A stretch of DNA of 64,000 bases from Cellvibrio sp. KY-GH-1 (GTDB lineage: Bacteria > Pseudomonadota > Gammaproteobacteria > Pseudomonadales > Cellvibrionaceae), in contig NZ_CP031728.1 in assembly GCF_008806975.1 (NCBI RefSeq), forward strand, positions 682,001-746,000, in the 5' to 3' direction. How positions within the stretch are numbered: the stretch's first letter is position 1; every line of letters begins with the position of its first letter. The position numbers and the translations under genes were made by a program. Below are positions 37,715 through 47,107 of this stretch, one piece after another. The notes under the pieces were generated by a model that saw only the letters and a list, made by a program, of their open reading frames with translations, ran no database searches and was not told the origin of the DNA.

Positions 37715-40189
37715 ATGTTCGCCAGTGGACCTACCGAACCCGTCATCCTGATTGCGGATGATATACCGAGCAATATTCACCTGATCAATGAGGCGGTAAA
37801 GGGCCTTGGCAAGTGCGTGTTTGCGACTGATGGACGATCCGCGCTCCAGGCTGCCTACACCCATCACCCAACCCTGATTCTGCTCGATGTTGAGATGCCT
37901 AACCTGGATGGTTACGACGTTTGCCGCTTGTTAAAAGCGGACGCTCAGCTTCAGGAAACACCGATCATATTTATTACCAGCCATGCAGAGCCAGCCTATG
38001 AGTTGCGTGCGCTGCAACTGGGTGCCGTTGATTTTATTCCCAAGCCCATAGTTCCTGAAATTGCGCGGGCGAGGGCAAAAACCCAATTATTACTCCAGCA
38101 GCAACGTATCGCATTGGGCGAAATCACGCGCGATTTAAACTTGCTGGTCTCTTCCTTGCCGGTGTTTGTCTCATATTGGAATGAGGGATTGGTTAATTGC
38201 TTTAGTAACGATGTGAACGGCCAATGGTTCGGATTGGCGCCTGATTCTATGCGTGGCCAACCACTAGTGAGTGTCGTAGGGCAATCGGTCGCTAAACTTA
38301 TCCAACACCAACTAAGCGCCTACTCCCTTGGTGATATTCCTCCCTTCGATATCAGCTTTGTTACCCAACGCCGTCCACTCTGTGCCCAGGTTTCGCTGGT
38401 AAGGCGCCTTGGTAGCGCGGGTGAACTCGGTTATTTGATGCTACTGACAGATATCACCGAACGTAAACGCGCGGAACAGTCTTTGGCCGAAGAAAAAGAG
38501 CGCATCCGCATTATGTTGAATTCCATTGGCGATGCCGTCATCGCGACGGATAGTAATGGCTTCGTCACCTTTATGAACCCCATTGCGGAGGACCTCACCG
38601 ATTGTATGGCCAAAGATGGCATTGGACGGCCGATTGAAAATGTCATGAAGCTGCACGATGGTATGACGGGAAGTCGCTTGCAAAACCCGGTGCGGATTGC
38701 GCTGGAAGATAAGCGCGTAGTCGGAATGGCTTTGAACTCGCGCTTGCAGAGCGCCGGGCAATCCATAGAAGTAGAAGATTCTGCAGCGCCGATTTTGGAT
38801 CAGCAGGGTGAGCTTACCGGGGCAATTATTGTTTTCCATGATGTGAGTGAAGCCCGTGCCATGGCGTTGAAAATGACACATCTTGCGCATCATGACCCTT
38901 TAACTAATCTCCCCAACAGAATGTTGTTACAGGATCGCGCACACCAATCCTTTCAATTGGCGCGTCGGGAAAATCAGCGCGTTGCGATGATTCTTTTGGA
39001 TATCGATAAATTTAAAGAAATCAACGACGCCTATGGTCACAGTATTGGCGATACGCTCATAAAACAGGTCGCCAATCAGCTACAAAAAGAACTGCGGGGC
39101 GGTGATACGCTTTGCCGCCAAGGGGGCGATGAATTTGTGGTGTTGGTCCCCAAGTTTGAGACCTCCGAACAGGTTGGAACCCTGACACAGCGGTTGTTGG
39201 CCTCGTTCCAGCGCAAGTGGTTGGTGGGGGATAGGGAATTCGTATTTACCGCAAGTGCAGGCGTGAGCGTGTTCCCGGATGATGCTGATGATGTGGAGCA
39301 ACTTTACCGCCACGCCGACGCCGCTATGTATTCCGCGAAACAAGCCGGCGGTAATCGATTCCATTTTTACAGCGCCGATATTGAGGCAAAGCAGTCCTTG
39401 CGGCGCATGCTCGAGCATGACCTGGCGTCTGACTTGGGCGACCCCTTCGTTTTATTGTTTCAACCAAAAATCCAAGCCAGTACGGGCGCCATTGTGGGTG
39501 CCGAGGCACTGGTCAGATGGCGACAAGCGAATGGCGAGCTTCTTGGGCCCCAAGTATTTATCCCTTTGGCTGAAGAGACCGGTTTGATTATTCCCTTGGG
39601 GAAAATAATTTTTCAAAAGGCGTGTGAGCAAGCGGCGGTGTGGGCTGCCATGGGCAAGCCCATTCGGATGGCAATCAACGTGTCTGCAATTCAAGTGGAA
39701 GATCCCGGTTTTATCAATCTGGTGGGTGAGTTGCTAGCCACCACGCAAGTCGACCCACAGCAAATTGAGGTAGAGATTACCGAATCCGTCTTTGCGCGCG
39801 ATGTGGACAAGGCTTCGTATTTAATGCGCGAGCTAAAAACCATGGGCATAAAAATCGCGCTCGACGATTTTGGTACTGGTTATTCCAGCCTTTCTTACAT
39901 TAAAAACTACCCGCTCGACGTATTAAAGATCGACCAAAGTTTTGTGCGCAACATGCTGGAAGACCCGATAGACCAATCTATTATTAAAACAATTATTCAA
40001 TTGGCTAATGATTTGGCATTGCGTGTTGTGGCGGAAGGCGTAGAAACGTTGGAGCACGCCAACAAATTGATGGCAATGGGCTGTGACATTATGCAAGGGT
40101 TTTACTATGCGAGACCTTTGCCCGTTGCGGAAGTGACGGAATGTCTACGTGGAAACAAGACTCTGCCGCTAATTAAAGAGCGATTATGA
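37715..40189 (+). CDS. response regulator with PAS, GGDEF and EAL domains
   Basis: An 824-residue cytosolic c-di-GMP enzyme. Receiver domain with D58 as phospho-acceptor (LLDVEMP), then a PAS-like region (about 145-245), a second PAS (about 265-375), GGDEF (motif at 470-474) and EAL (EAL at 597-599). The I-site RGGD stands five residues before GGDEF, so product inhibition is expected. Both catalytic motifs are intact, so it could both make and break c-di-GMP. It overlaps the next gene, a hybrid kinase, by 4 bases, which suggests a cognate pair. Confidence 0.92.
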   Translation: MFASGPTEPVILIADDIPSNIHLINEAVKGLGKCVFATDGRSALQAAYTHHPTLILLDVEMPNLDGYDVCRLLKADAQLQETPIIFITSHAEPAYELRALQLGAVDFIPKPIVPEIARARAKTQLLLQQQRIALGEITRDLNLLVSSLPVFVSYWNEGLVNCFSNDVNGQWFGLAPDSMRGQPLVSVVGQSVAKLIQHQLSAYSLGDIPPFDISFVTQRRPLCAQVSLVRRLGSAGELGYLMLLTDITERKRAEQSLAEEKERIRIMLNSIGDAVIATDSNGFVTFMNPIAEDLTDCMAKDGIGRPIENVMKLHDGMTGSRLQNPVRIALEDKRVVGMALNSRLQSAGQSIEVEDSAAPILDQQGELTGAIIVFHDVSEARAMALKMTHLAHHDPLTNLPNRMLLQDRAHQSFQLARRENQRVAMILLDIDKFKEINDAYGHSIGDTLIKQVANQLQKELRGGDTLCRQGGDEFVVLVPKFETSEQVGTLTQRLLASFQRKWLVGDREFVFTASAGVSVFPDDADDVEQLYRHADAAMYSAKQAGGNRFHFYSADIEAKQSLRRMLEHDLASDLGDPFVLLFQPKIQASTGAIVGAEALVRWRQANGELLGPQVFIPLAEETGLIIPLGKIIFQKACEQAAVWAAMGKPIRMAINVSAIQVEDPGFINLVGELLATTQVDPQQIEVEITESVFARDVDKASYLMRELKTMGIKIALDDFGTGYSSLSYIKNYPLDVLKIDQSFVRNMLEDPIDQSIIKTIIQLANDLALRVVAEGVETLEHANKLMAMGCDIMQGFYYARPLPVAEVTECLRGNKTLPLIKERL

Positions 40190-43100
40190 AGTACACAAAA
40201 TATAATAAACCAGTCATTGCCGGCTTGCTTTTTCTGCTACTCGGATTGAGCTTGTCATTGGGCGCCGCGCGGATTTACACCCTCAATAACCAACAAGAAG
40301 TGCGTGACCATGTTGACGAGGAAGTAGAAAAGCTTGTCGATAAAATTTCAATGCGCATGTATTCCTACCAGTATGGGTTACGTGGTGCCCGCGCATTTAT
40401 ATTGAGTAGTGGGGATTCGCTTGATCGTGAGTTATTTCGCCACTACGCCGACTCACGTGATTTAACCAAAGAGTTCCCTGGTGCGCGCGGGTTTGGTTTT
40501 ATTCGGCGGGTATTATCAGAGCAGGAGCCAGGGTTCCTCGCTCATGCGCGACTCGACGGAAAGCCCAATTTTGCCATTCGCCAACTTAGCCCCCACCTTG
40601 ACGAACGTTACGTTATTGAATACATCGAGCCAATGTTGAATAACGAACAAGCGATCGGGCTCGATATCGCGTCTGAAGTTAATCGCCGCACCGCTGCGCA
40701 AAAAGCAGTTAATAGTGGTGAAGTGCAAATAACTGCGCCTATTACTTTGGTACAAGTCACGGGGCAGCCGCTTCAATCATTTCTTATGTTATTGCCAGTT
40801 TATAAAACCTGGAGTACACCAGTGGTAAGTACCGAGCGCTGGCAAGCGGCGATTGGTTGGGCCTGTGCCCCGCTGGTTACCGAGGACGTTATTAGCACGC
40901 TCGGCGTTAATCGCGAGTTTTTTAACCTTCGCCTGACTGACGTAGGTGATTTTGAAAAAAAAGTTGTGTTTCACCAGAGTGAAGGGTTTAACGCTGAACA
41001 GGCTGTTATTGGCTCCAAAGTGTTTACGGTGTTTGGGCGAGATTGGCAGGTTGAGTTAGAACCACGAACCCTGTACATCAGTTCATTGCGTCAAACCAAC
41101 CCTTGGGGGGTATTTGGCGTAGGTGTAATCATCAGTTTTATTCTCGCGTTGCTAATTTTTGTTACGGCAGTCGTGTTGCGTAACAAAAGTGAACTGGTAA
41201 AACATCAGGCAAACCTAGCGGCGATAGTTGCGAGTACGAATGACGCAATAGTAGGAATGGATTTGCAGGGTGTTGTTACAGCCTGGAACCTTGGCGCCGC
41301 AACAATGTTTGGATTCAGTGCTGAAGAAATACTCGGCAAACGGGTAGTGGATTTACTTATTCCGGAAGGGCTTAAGGCAGAAGAGATTACCATTCTGAAT
41401 TACGCAAAAAATGGGCTTCCTGTGCAGAATATGGTGAGCAAACGGCAGAAAAAAAATGGCGAAGTTTTTGATGCGTTAATTAATGTATCGCCTGTTTTCA
41501 ACGTGCGCGGTGCGGTAGTTGCCGTTTCCAAAACCTTAAGAGATATTTCCGACATTAAGGCGGCTGAACGGAAAATGCTGGAGTTAAACGTTACTCTGGA
41601 AACGCGAGTGCAAGAACGTACCGCCGAGTTATCCAAAGCTTTGCGCGAAAATACCGCGATACTGGGAACAATTAACGCCCAGTATTTATTTTCCGTTACC
41701 GATTCGGCGGGAAAAATTCTTGAAGTCAATGATAACTTTTGCGCGGCGAGCGGCTTTACTCGTGAACAATTGGTGGGTAGCAACCATCGCATTATTAATT
41801 CCAAGGTCCATGAGCGCCAGTTTTGGGTTGACATGTGGCAGCAAGTGATGGGCGGTAAACCCTGGCATGCCGAAGTCTGCAATCGTACCAGTGGCGGTGA
41901 ATTTCGGTGGTTTGACAGCGTAATCGCGCCGATTCTGGATGCGAATGGCAAGGTTGAACGTATCATTGCATTGCGCACCGACATCACCACGCGTAAATCA
42001 ATTGAGGCAGATTTGTCGGCTGCCCGTGATCAGCTTTCTATTGCGGCAGATGTAGCCAAGTTGGGCGTGTGGACTTGGGATGTTGCAACTAACCAATTGC
42101 ATTGGAATGACCGCATGTATTCCATGTATCAGCAGCCCTTGTATTTAAAGAATCATGGCTTGGAATATAAACACTGGCGGGAGCGGCTGCATCCGGATGA
42201 CGTCGCCAACGCTGAGCAAAAGCTACAAGATGCAGTAGCGGGTGTTGGTGCATTTGATCCGGTGTTTCGCATTATTACACCCGATCAGGAAGTGCATTAC
42301 ATTCTAGCCGGCGCACAAATTGAGCGCGATAGATTCGGAAATGCTAAACGCGTAACCGGTATAAATTTGGATATTACCGATCAAACGTTATTAGAAGCCG
42401 AGTTGCGCCACGCGAAAGAAATGTCGGAAGCGGCGAGCGAAGCCAAATCGCAATTCCTCGCGAATATGAGTCACGAAATACGCACGCCCATGAATGCCGT
42501 CTTGGGGATGCTGACCCTGGTTAAGCAAACCAATTTAAATATTCAGCAACAGGATTACATCGGTAAAGCAGACACGGCTGCTCGTTCATTACTTGGGATC
42601 TTAAATGACATCCTCGATTTTTCTAAAATCGCAGCGAATAAATTGGTGTTGGACCCGATTGAATTTGAACTGGAAGTTATGTTGCGTGAATTGGCTGTAG
42701 TGCTGGCGGGCAATCACGGCGAAAAACCGGTAGAAATTGTATTTGATATTGATCCTAAATTGCCGCGTTCAGTGGTGGCAGACAAACTTCGCTTACAGCA
42801 AATTTTAATTAATCTTGCGGGCAATGCGTTGAAGTTTACACACCAGGGCCATGTAGCCGTAAGGTTGCGTCAACAGGCCATTAGCGAAACCCATGTGAAA
42901 ATCATGGTAGAGATTGAGGATACCGGAATCGGCATTGCCCCCGAGCAGCACCAACGGATATTCGAAGGCTTTGTTCAAGCGGAGGCTTCTACCTCACGCC
43001 GATTTGGTGGGTCGGGATTAGGGTTGGTAATTTCCAAACGCCTGTTGGAATTAATGGGTGCGGATCTACATCTTCACAGTCAACCTGGCCTTGGAACTAC

Positions 43101-44631
43101 ATTTTCCTTCGCGCTTGATTTACTCATTGGTGCTCACTCCATAGCTTCACAAACCATCCCTGAGGCATCGCTTACCCAATTGCGGGTGTTAATCGTTGAT
43201 GACAATCCGCTAATGAAAGATGTGCTGGGTATTGGTATGCAGGATGCCGGCTGCGAAGTAGTTACCGCCAGCTCGGGTACTGAGGCACTAGAGAAAGTCG
43301 CGCAGGCCGATGCGGAAGGGCGCCCGTACGACGTTATCCTCATGGATTGGAATATGCCGGAAATGAATGGTCTGGAGGCCAGCCGGTTGATTCGGGCGAG
43401 CGAAAATCATGAAGCTAAACCACTTATTATTATGGTCACTGCATTTGAACGCGAATTGCTTATGCAGACCGCGAAGTTGGAACGCCGGCCGTTTAACGAA
43501 CTATTGGTAAAACCGGTAACTACCAAGCAAGTTAGTGAAGTGATTGCAAAATTAGGTACACCACAAACAGTACCTACAGCGGCTGATTCTAAAATTCTTA
43601 ATCATGACCTGGATGGCTTTAATATTTTGGTGGTGGAAGACAACGAGCTGAATCGTCAGGTAGCGCGTGAGCTGTTAACAATTGTTGGCGCGCGCGTCGT
43701 AGAGGCCGAGGGCGGTTTAATCGGGGTCGAAAAAGTCATTAAATCCGGCGAACACTTCGACATCGTATTAATGGATTTACAAATGCCCGACATTGACGGC
43801 TTTGAAGCCACTCGCCGAATTCGCAGCGATGGGCGCTTTGCGCGCTTACCTATTTTAGCAATGACGGCCAATGCGAGTGCGAATGACAGGGAAGCCTGCC
43901 TGCAGGCCGGAATGGATGAACATATCGGCAAACCGTTTGATATGAATAAGCTGGTTCCGCTGATTCTGAAATTGTGCGGCGAAGGAAATTACGTTGCGTC
44001 GGTTGATAGCGTACCGGTCGGCACAATCGATACCGCCCCCCTGGACACCTACCCCTTAATTGAACCGCTGGAGTCGATTCTTTCCCGCTTTGGCAATAAT
44101 GCGGAACTCGCGTTACGCATGTGTAGCCGTTTTGAGTCGGAAACAAAAAGCTTATTCGATAAGTTAGTGAGTTCGGTTGGTCAACAGGATTCCGTTGCAG
44201 CAATCGTAGCTACCCACTCTTTAAAAGGTGTTGGCGGTACCTTGGGTGCAATACGTTTGTCAAAACTGGCAGGAAGGCTAGAACAACAGTTGCGTTCAGG
44301 AGATTTGCCGTCCGACGAGGAAATTCGTGCGGTTTACACGCTAATTCATACTAGTCTTGCTGCATACAACGAGCTCGACTTTCAACTGCCATCAACCCCA
44401 AGTACACCGACCTTGAGTCGCGAACAGCTCTTGTTGCTCACGGCGCAGTTACAAGGTTATTTGCGTGAGGACAACATGAATGCAGTTGATTTGTGTCACC
44501 AGGTAGCCGCTGCACTGGGTGGTGACCCCTTGGCACAGTTGCTAAACGAACAAGCATCGGAGCTCAATTTTGGAGCTGCCATAATTACCCTGGAAACCTT
44601 GGTGGAAAAAATTATCCATGCCGCAGCCTAA
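40186..44631 (+). CDS. hybrid sensor histidine kinase: CHASE, three PAS, HisKA, HATPase, two REC, Hpt
   Basis: A 1481-residue membrane kinase. An N-terminal helix (about 10-30) and a second near 308-330 bracket a periplasmic CHASE domain. Three PAS/PAC units follow (about 345-460, 490-605, 615-740). Then come HisKA with H763 (SHEIRTPMN), HATPase (motifs GSGLGL and others), two receivers with D1054 (LMDWNMP) and D1197 (LMDLQMP), and an Hpt with H1344 (THSLKGVGG). This is a complete phosphorelay in one protein, likely feeding the receivers of the flanking GGDEF proteins. The CHASE ligand is unknown. Confidence 0.93.
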   Translation: MKYTKYNKPVIAGLLFLLLGLSLSLGAARIYTLNNQQEVRDHVDEEVEKLVDKISMRMYSYQYGLRGARAFILSSGDSLDRELFRHYADSRDLTKEFPGARGFGFIRRVLSEQEPGFLAHARLDGKPNFAIRQLSPHLDERYVIEYIEPMLNNEQAIGLDIASEVNRRTAAQKAVNSGEVQITAPITLVQVTGQPLQSFLMLLPVYKTWSTPVVSTERWQAAIGWACAPLVTEDVISTLGVNREFFNLRLTDVGDFEKKVVFHQSEGFNAEQAVIGSKVFTVFGRDWQVELEPRTLYISSLRQTNPWGVFGVGVIISFILALLIFVTAVVLRNKSELVKHQANLAAIVASTNDAIVGMDLQGVVTAWNLGAATMFGFSAEEILGKRVVDLLIPEGLKAEEITILNYAKNGLPVQNMVSKRQKKNGEVFDALINVSPVFNVRGAVVAVSKTLRDISDIKAAERKMLELNVTLETRVQERTAELSKALRENTAILGTINAQYLFSVTDSAGKILEVNDNFCAASGFTREQLVGSNHRIINSKVHERQFWVDMWQQVMGGKPWHAEVCNRTSGGEFRWFDSVIAPILDANGKVERIIALRTDITTRKSIEADLSAARDQLSIAADVAKLGVWTWDVATNQLHWNDRMYSMYQQPLYLKNHGLEYKHWRERLHPDDVANAEQKLQDAVAGVGAFDPVFRIITPDQEVHYILAGAQIERDRFGNAKRVTGINLDITDQTLLEAELRHAKEMSEAASEAKSQFLANMSHEIRTPMNAVLGMLTLVKQTNLNIQQQDYIGKADTAARSLLGILNDILDFSKIAANKLVLDPIEFELEVMLRELAVVLAGNHGEKPVEIVFDIDPKLPRSVVADKLRLQQILINLAGNALKFTHQGHVAVRLRQQAISETHVKIMVEIEDTGIGIAPEQHQRIFEGFVQAEASTSRRFGGSGLGLVISKRLLELMGADLHLHSQPGLGTTFSFALDLLIGAHSIASQTIPEASLTQLRVLIVDDNPLMKDVLGIGMQDAGCEVVTASSGTEALEKVAQADAEGRPYDVILMDWNMPEMNGLEASRLIRASENHEAKPLIIMVTAFERELLMQTAKLERRPFNELLVKPVTTKQVSEVIAKLGTPQTVPTAADSKILNHDLDGFNILVVEDNELNRQVARELLTIVGARVVEAEGGLIGVEKVIKSGEHFDIVLMDLQMPDIDGFEATRRIRSDGRFARLPILAMTANASANDREACLQAGMDEHIGKPFDMNKLVPLILKLCGEGNYVASVDSVPVGTIDTAPLDTYPLIEPLESILSRFGNNAELALRMCSRFESETKSLFDKLVSSVGQQDSVAAIVATHSLKGVGGTLGAIRLSKLAGRLEQQLRSGDLPSDEEIRAVYTLIHTSLAAYNELDFQLPSTPSTPTLSREQLLLLTAQLQGYLREDNMNAVDLCHQVAAALGGDPLAQLLNEQASELNFGAAIITLETLVEKIIHAAA

Positions 44632-45571
44632 TGAGTGGGGCAAATTACCTCACGCAAAACCGCGCTTATTGGTGGTAGACGATCAGCCGATAAATATTCG
44701 GTTGATTCACGAACTATTTAGCCAGGAGTTTGATGTGTTCATGGCAACCAGTGGCCAACAGGCATTAGAAAAATGCAAATCGCTAATGCCGGATTTGGTG
44801 CTACTGGATATTGTCATGCCCGGTATGGATGGTTACCAAGTTTGTGCCGCGCTAAAGGCCGATCCTGCGCTGAGTGATATTCCGGTCATTTTTATTACCG
44901 GAAATTCAAACGAAGAAGATGAAGTTAAGGGGCTGGAATTGGGTGCGGTAGATTTTATCCATAAACCCATAAATCCTGTCATCACGCGTGCACGCGTTAA
45001 CACCCAATTGAAATTAAAACGGCAATCGGATTTGTTACGTCAGGTTGCATTAATCGATGGGTTAACCGGCTTGGCGAATCGGCGTCGCTATGAGCAGGAG
45101 TTGCTAACTGCCTGGTTGCAATGTGCGCGTGATAATCAGCCAATCAGTGTAGTGATATGCGATATCGATAATTTCAAACTCTACAACGATACCTACGGCC
45201 ATGTGGCCGGTGATGCTTGTTTGCGCGAAGTGGCGCAATGCATGGCTAACAGCGTTCAACGCCCTTATGATTTAGTAGCACGGTATGGCGGTGAAGAATT
45301 TATTGCGGTTCTCCCCAGAACCTGGAATGAAGGTGCACAGCAGGTAGCGACCAATTTTTTCGCGATGCTGCAACTTTCTGCATTAAAACACGAAAAAAAT
45401 GTGACTGGCCTGGTTACCGTGAGTGCAGGAGTCGCTACAGTAGTTCCCTTGCCAAATAGTTCACCGGAAAAATTAATCGCAATCGCCGATGAAGCCTTAT
45501 ACGTTGCCAAAAAATCAGGTCGCAACCGTTTTCATTGTATAGCAATGGACTCCAGCCATGTCTCTGAATAG
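44618..45571 (+). CDS. response regulator diguanylate cyclase (REC-GGDEF)
   Basis: A 317-residue cytosolic protein: receiver with D64 (LLDIVMP) and GGDEF domain with active GGEEF at 224-228 and I-site RPYD five residues before it. It should make c-di-GMP when phosphorylated. It begins 14 bases before the end of the kinase gene and its own 3' end overlaps the next gene by 14 bases. The architecture resembles PleD/WspR-type output proteins. Confidence 0.93.
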   Translation: MPQPNEWGKLPHAKPRLLVVDDQPINIRLIHELFSQEFDVFMATSGQQALEKCKSLMPDLVLLDIVMPGMDGYQVCAALKADPALSDIPVIFITGNSNEEDEVKGLELGAVDFIHKPINPVITRARVNTQLKLKRQSDLLRQVALIDGLTGLANRRRYEQELLTAWLQCARDNQPISVVICDIDNFKLYNDTYGHVAGDACLREVAQCMANSVQRPYDLVARYGGEEFIAVLPRTWNEGAQQVATNFFAMLQLSALKHEKNVTGLVTVSAGVATVVPLPNSSPEKLIAIADEALYVAKKSGRNRFHCIAMDSSHVSE

Positions 45572-46292
45572 TCTTGCCCGCTTCGGCGTGATTTTGGTGA
45601 GTGGCCTGGGTGTAATGCAGGCAAACGCAGTGACGCAAAATACCAAGGGGGGCTTTGTTGATCTTAATGTTTACCCTTACTTATCTGATGTAGAGGCAGA
45701 CTCGGTGGCAACGATTAATATCGCCGCCAACTTGGAAAACAGATTTTCCTATTTCAGTTTAACCAATTTCATTAATCAGCCAGCAACGGACGAATTGCAA
45801 GACACAACTGGCTACTACACTGAGCAAAATATCCGCTGGCAAATTGCCGACCAGTCACCGCTGGATTTAACCGCGCAATTTAATTTTCGTACCGGGCAAG
45901 ATAATGACCGTCATCGTTTGGGTTTTCGTTGGCGAATGGCGGATACGGAATGGTTGAAAGAATATTTTGCCGCGGTACATCTTAGTTGGTCGATGAATTT
46001 TCACCTTTACCAATGGGATTCAGAGCCCGGACACGTTTGGCAAATCGAGCATTCCTTTCGCATGACTTTTCCTTATGTAAGTGATCGGCTTTACTTGGCC
46101 GGGTTTATCGATCATACGTTTAATCAGGATTTGCCGGATTCTTATCCTGCAAGTCCGGTAGTTTGGGAAACCCAGTTGGGTTATGAAGTGTTTGAAAATT
46201 TTTTTGCGATCGCAGAGTACAGAGTGAATCAATACAATCGCCAGGATGTAAATAATGTGGCGGTTGGAGTGGAGTATTTAATGAAATGGTAG
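45558..46292 (+). CDS. predicted outer-membrane beta-barrel protein of unknown function
   Basis: A 244-residue exported protein. The signal peptide ends at about MQANA (residue 25). The mature part shows alternating hydrophobic and polar strands rich in Phe, Tyr and Trp and ends in an aromatic-rich VEYLMKW, as barrel proteins do. I do not recognise the family. It is translationally linked to the preceding diguanylate cyclase by a 14-base overlap, which makes a part in the same surface-related response likely. Confidence 0.65.
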   Translation: MSLNSLARFGVILVSGLGVMQANAVTQNTKGGFVDLNVYPYLSDVEADSVATINIAANLENRFSYFSLTNFINQPATDELQDTTGYYTEQNIRWQIADQSPLDLTAQFNFRTGQDNDRHRLGFRWRMADTEWLKEYFAAVHLSWSMNFHLYQWDSEPGHVWQIEHSFRMTFPYVSDRLYLAGFIDHTFNQDLPDSYPASPVVWETQLGYEVFENFFAIAEYRVNQYNRQDVNNVAVGVEYLMKW

Positions 46293-46314
46293 CAATCCTA
46301 TTCCCGGGGTTGCT
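46291..46314. terminator. possible weak hairpin between convergent genes
   Basis: AGCAATCC and GGGTTGCT can pair (one T-G pair) across the 21-bp gap between the barrel gene and the convergent CheY-like gene. There is no T-run, so function is uncertain. Confidence 0.3.
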
Positions 46315-46973
46315 TACTGTCGGTTAGTGACCAAGGGAAAGAACCGCGCAATTTTTTTAACCAGTTTTTCCTGTTCGATGGGTTTAACCACGTAATCGTC
46401 TACACCGTCTTCAATCGCTGCGCGAATTAATTTGGCTTCGGTGACGGCAGTCACCAACATGAACACAGTGCCCAGGTAACGTTCGGCGGCACGCATGGCG
46501 TTATGTACTTCAATGCCGGATTTCTCTGGCATATTCCAATCACACAACACCAGGTCGTAGGGTGGGTTGGCGTCATACATCAAGCTGACACCTTTCATTC
46601 CGTCATTGGCAAAATCGACCAGGAATATTCCAACCGAATGGAGATAGGCGCTAACGAGTTCGCAGATTAGCTGGTCATCATCCACGATCAAGGCTCTTAT
46701 TTGCCCGGGTGCGAGTTCCAATCGGCGATGAATCGCGGCCTGACGAAGCGGAGAAACAGATTTTTCGGAGATGTAGTGATTAACGGGTGCTTTTTCAGCA
46801 CTAGCCGGGCGCAATTGCGCCGTAATTTTTTGTAAAGCGGATTCTATGGTTTGCAGGGTTTGTTCCATTTGTGTTTTTGCGCTGCCTTCGGCATTTGCAA
46901 TGTTTTTGGTTATCCAGTCACGTTTTTGTGTGAGTGTTTGTCCGATAACCTGTAATTCCAATTTGGTAAACAT
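46314..46973 (-). CDS. CheY-like response regulator with N-terminal helical extension
   Basis: A 219-residue protein: an N-terminal helical, coiled-coil-like part (about 1-60) and a C-terminal receiver with acidic pair VDDD near 97-100, phospho-acceptor D145 (LCDWNMP) and Lys in VVKPIE. There is no output domain. ATG 46973 is chosen, with AAGG seven bases before; the frame could extend 13 residues upstream. It is convergent with the c-di-GMP operon and may take part in the same relay. Confidence 0.8.
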   Translation of the reverse strand: MFTKLELQVIGQTLTQKRDWITKNIANAEGSAKTQMEQTLQTIESALQKITAQLRPASAEKAPVNHYISEKSVSPLRQAAIHRRLELAPGQIRALIVDDDQLICELVSAYLHSVGIFLVDFANDGMKGVSLMYDANPPYDLVLCDWNMPEKSGIEVHNAMRAAERYLGTVFMLVTAVTEAKLIRAAIEDGVDDYVVKPIEQEKLVKKIARFFPLVTNRQ

Positions 46974-47067
46974 AATCGGCCTTAACTTGTGCGTAAATGA
47001 AACTTCTTTCAATATAGACCAGTCTCGTTTTATGGCTAGTAACCTTTTATCAGGGTGAGCGTCATTC

Positions 47068-47101
47068 TTTAATAACCGAAGGGCTTTAATAACAGAAGGG
47101 C
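47068..47101 (+). repeat. 17-bp tandem duplication at the ribosome site of the DUF815 gene
   Basis: TTTAATAACCGAAGGGC (47068-47084) and TTTAATAACAGAAGGGC (47085-47101) follow each other with one mismatch. Each has a GAAGGG able to act as a ribosome site; the start codon is at 47108, so the second copy is correctly spaced. Confidence 0.88.
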
Positions 47102-47107
47102 TTTTGT

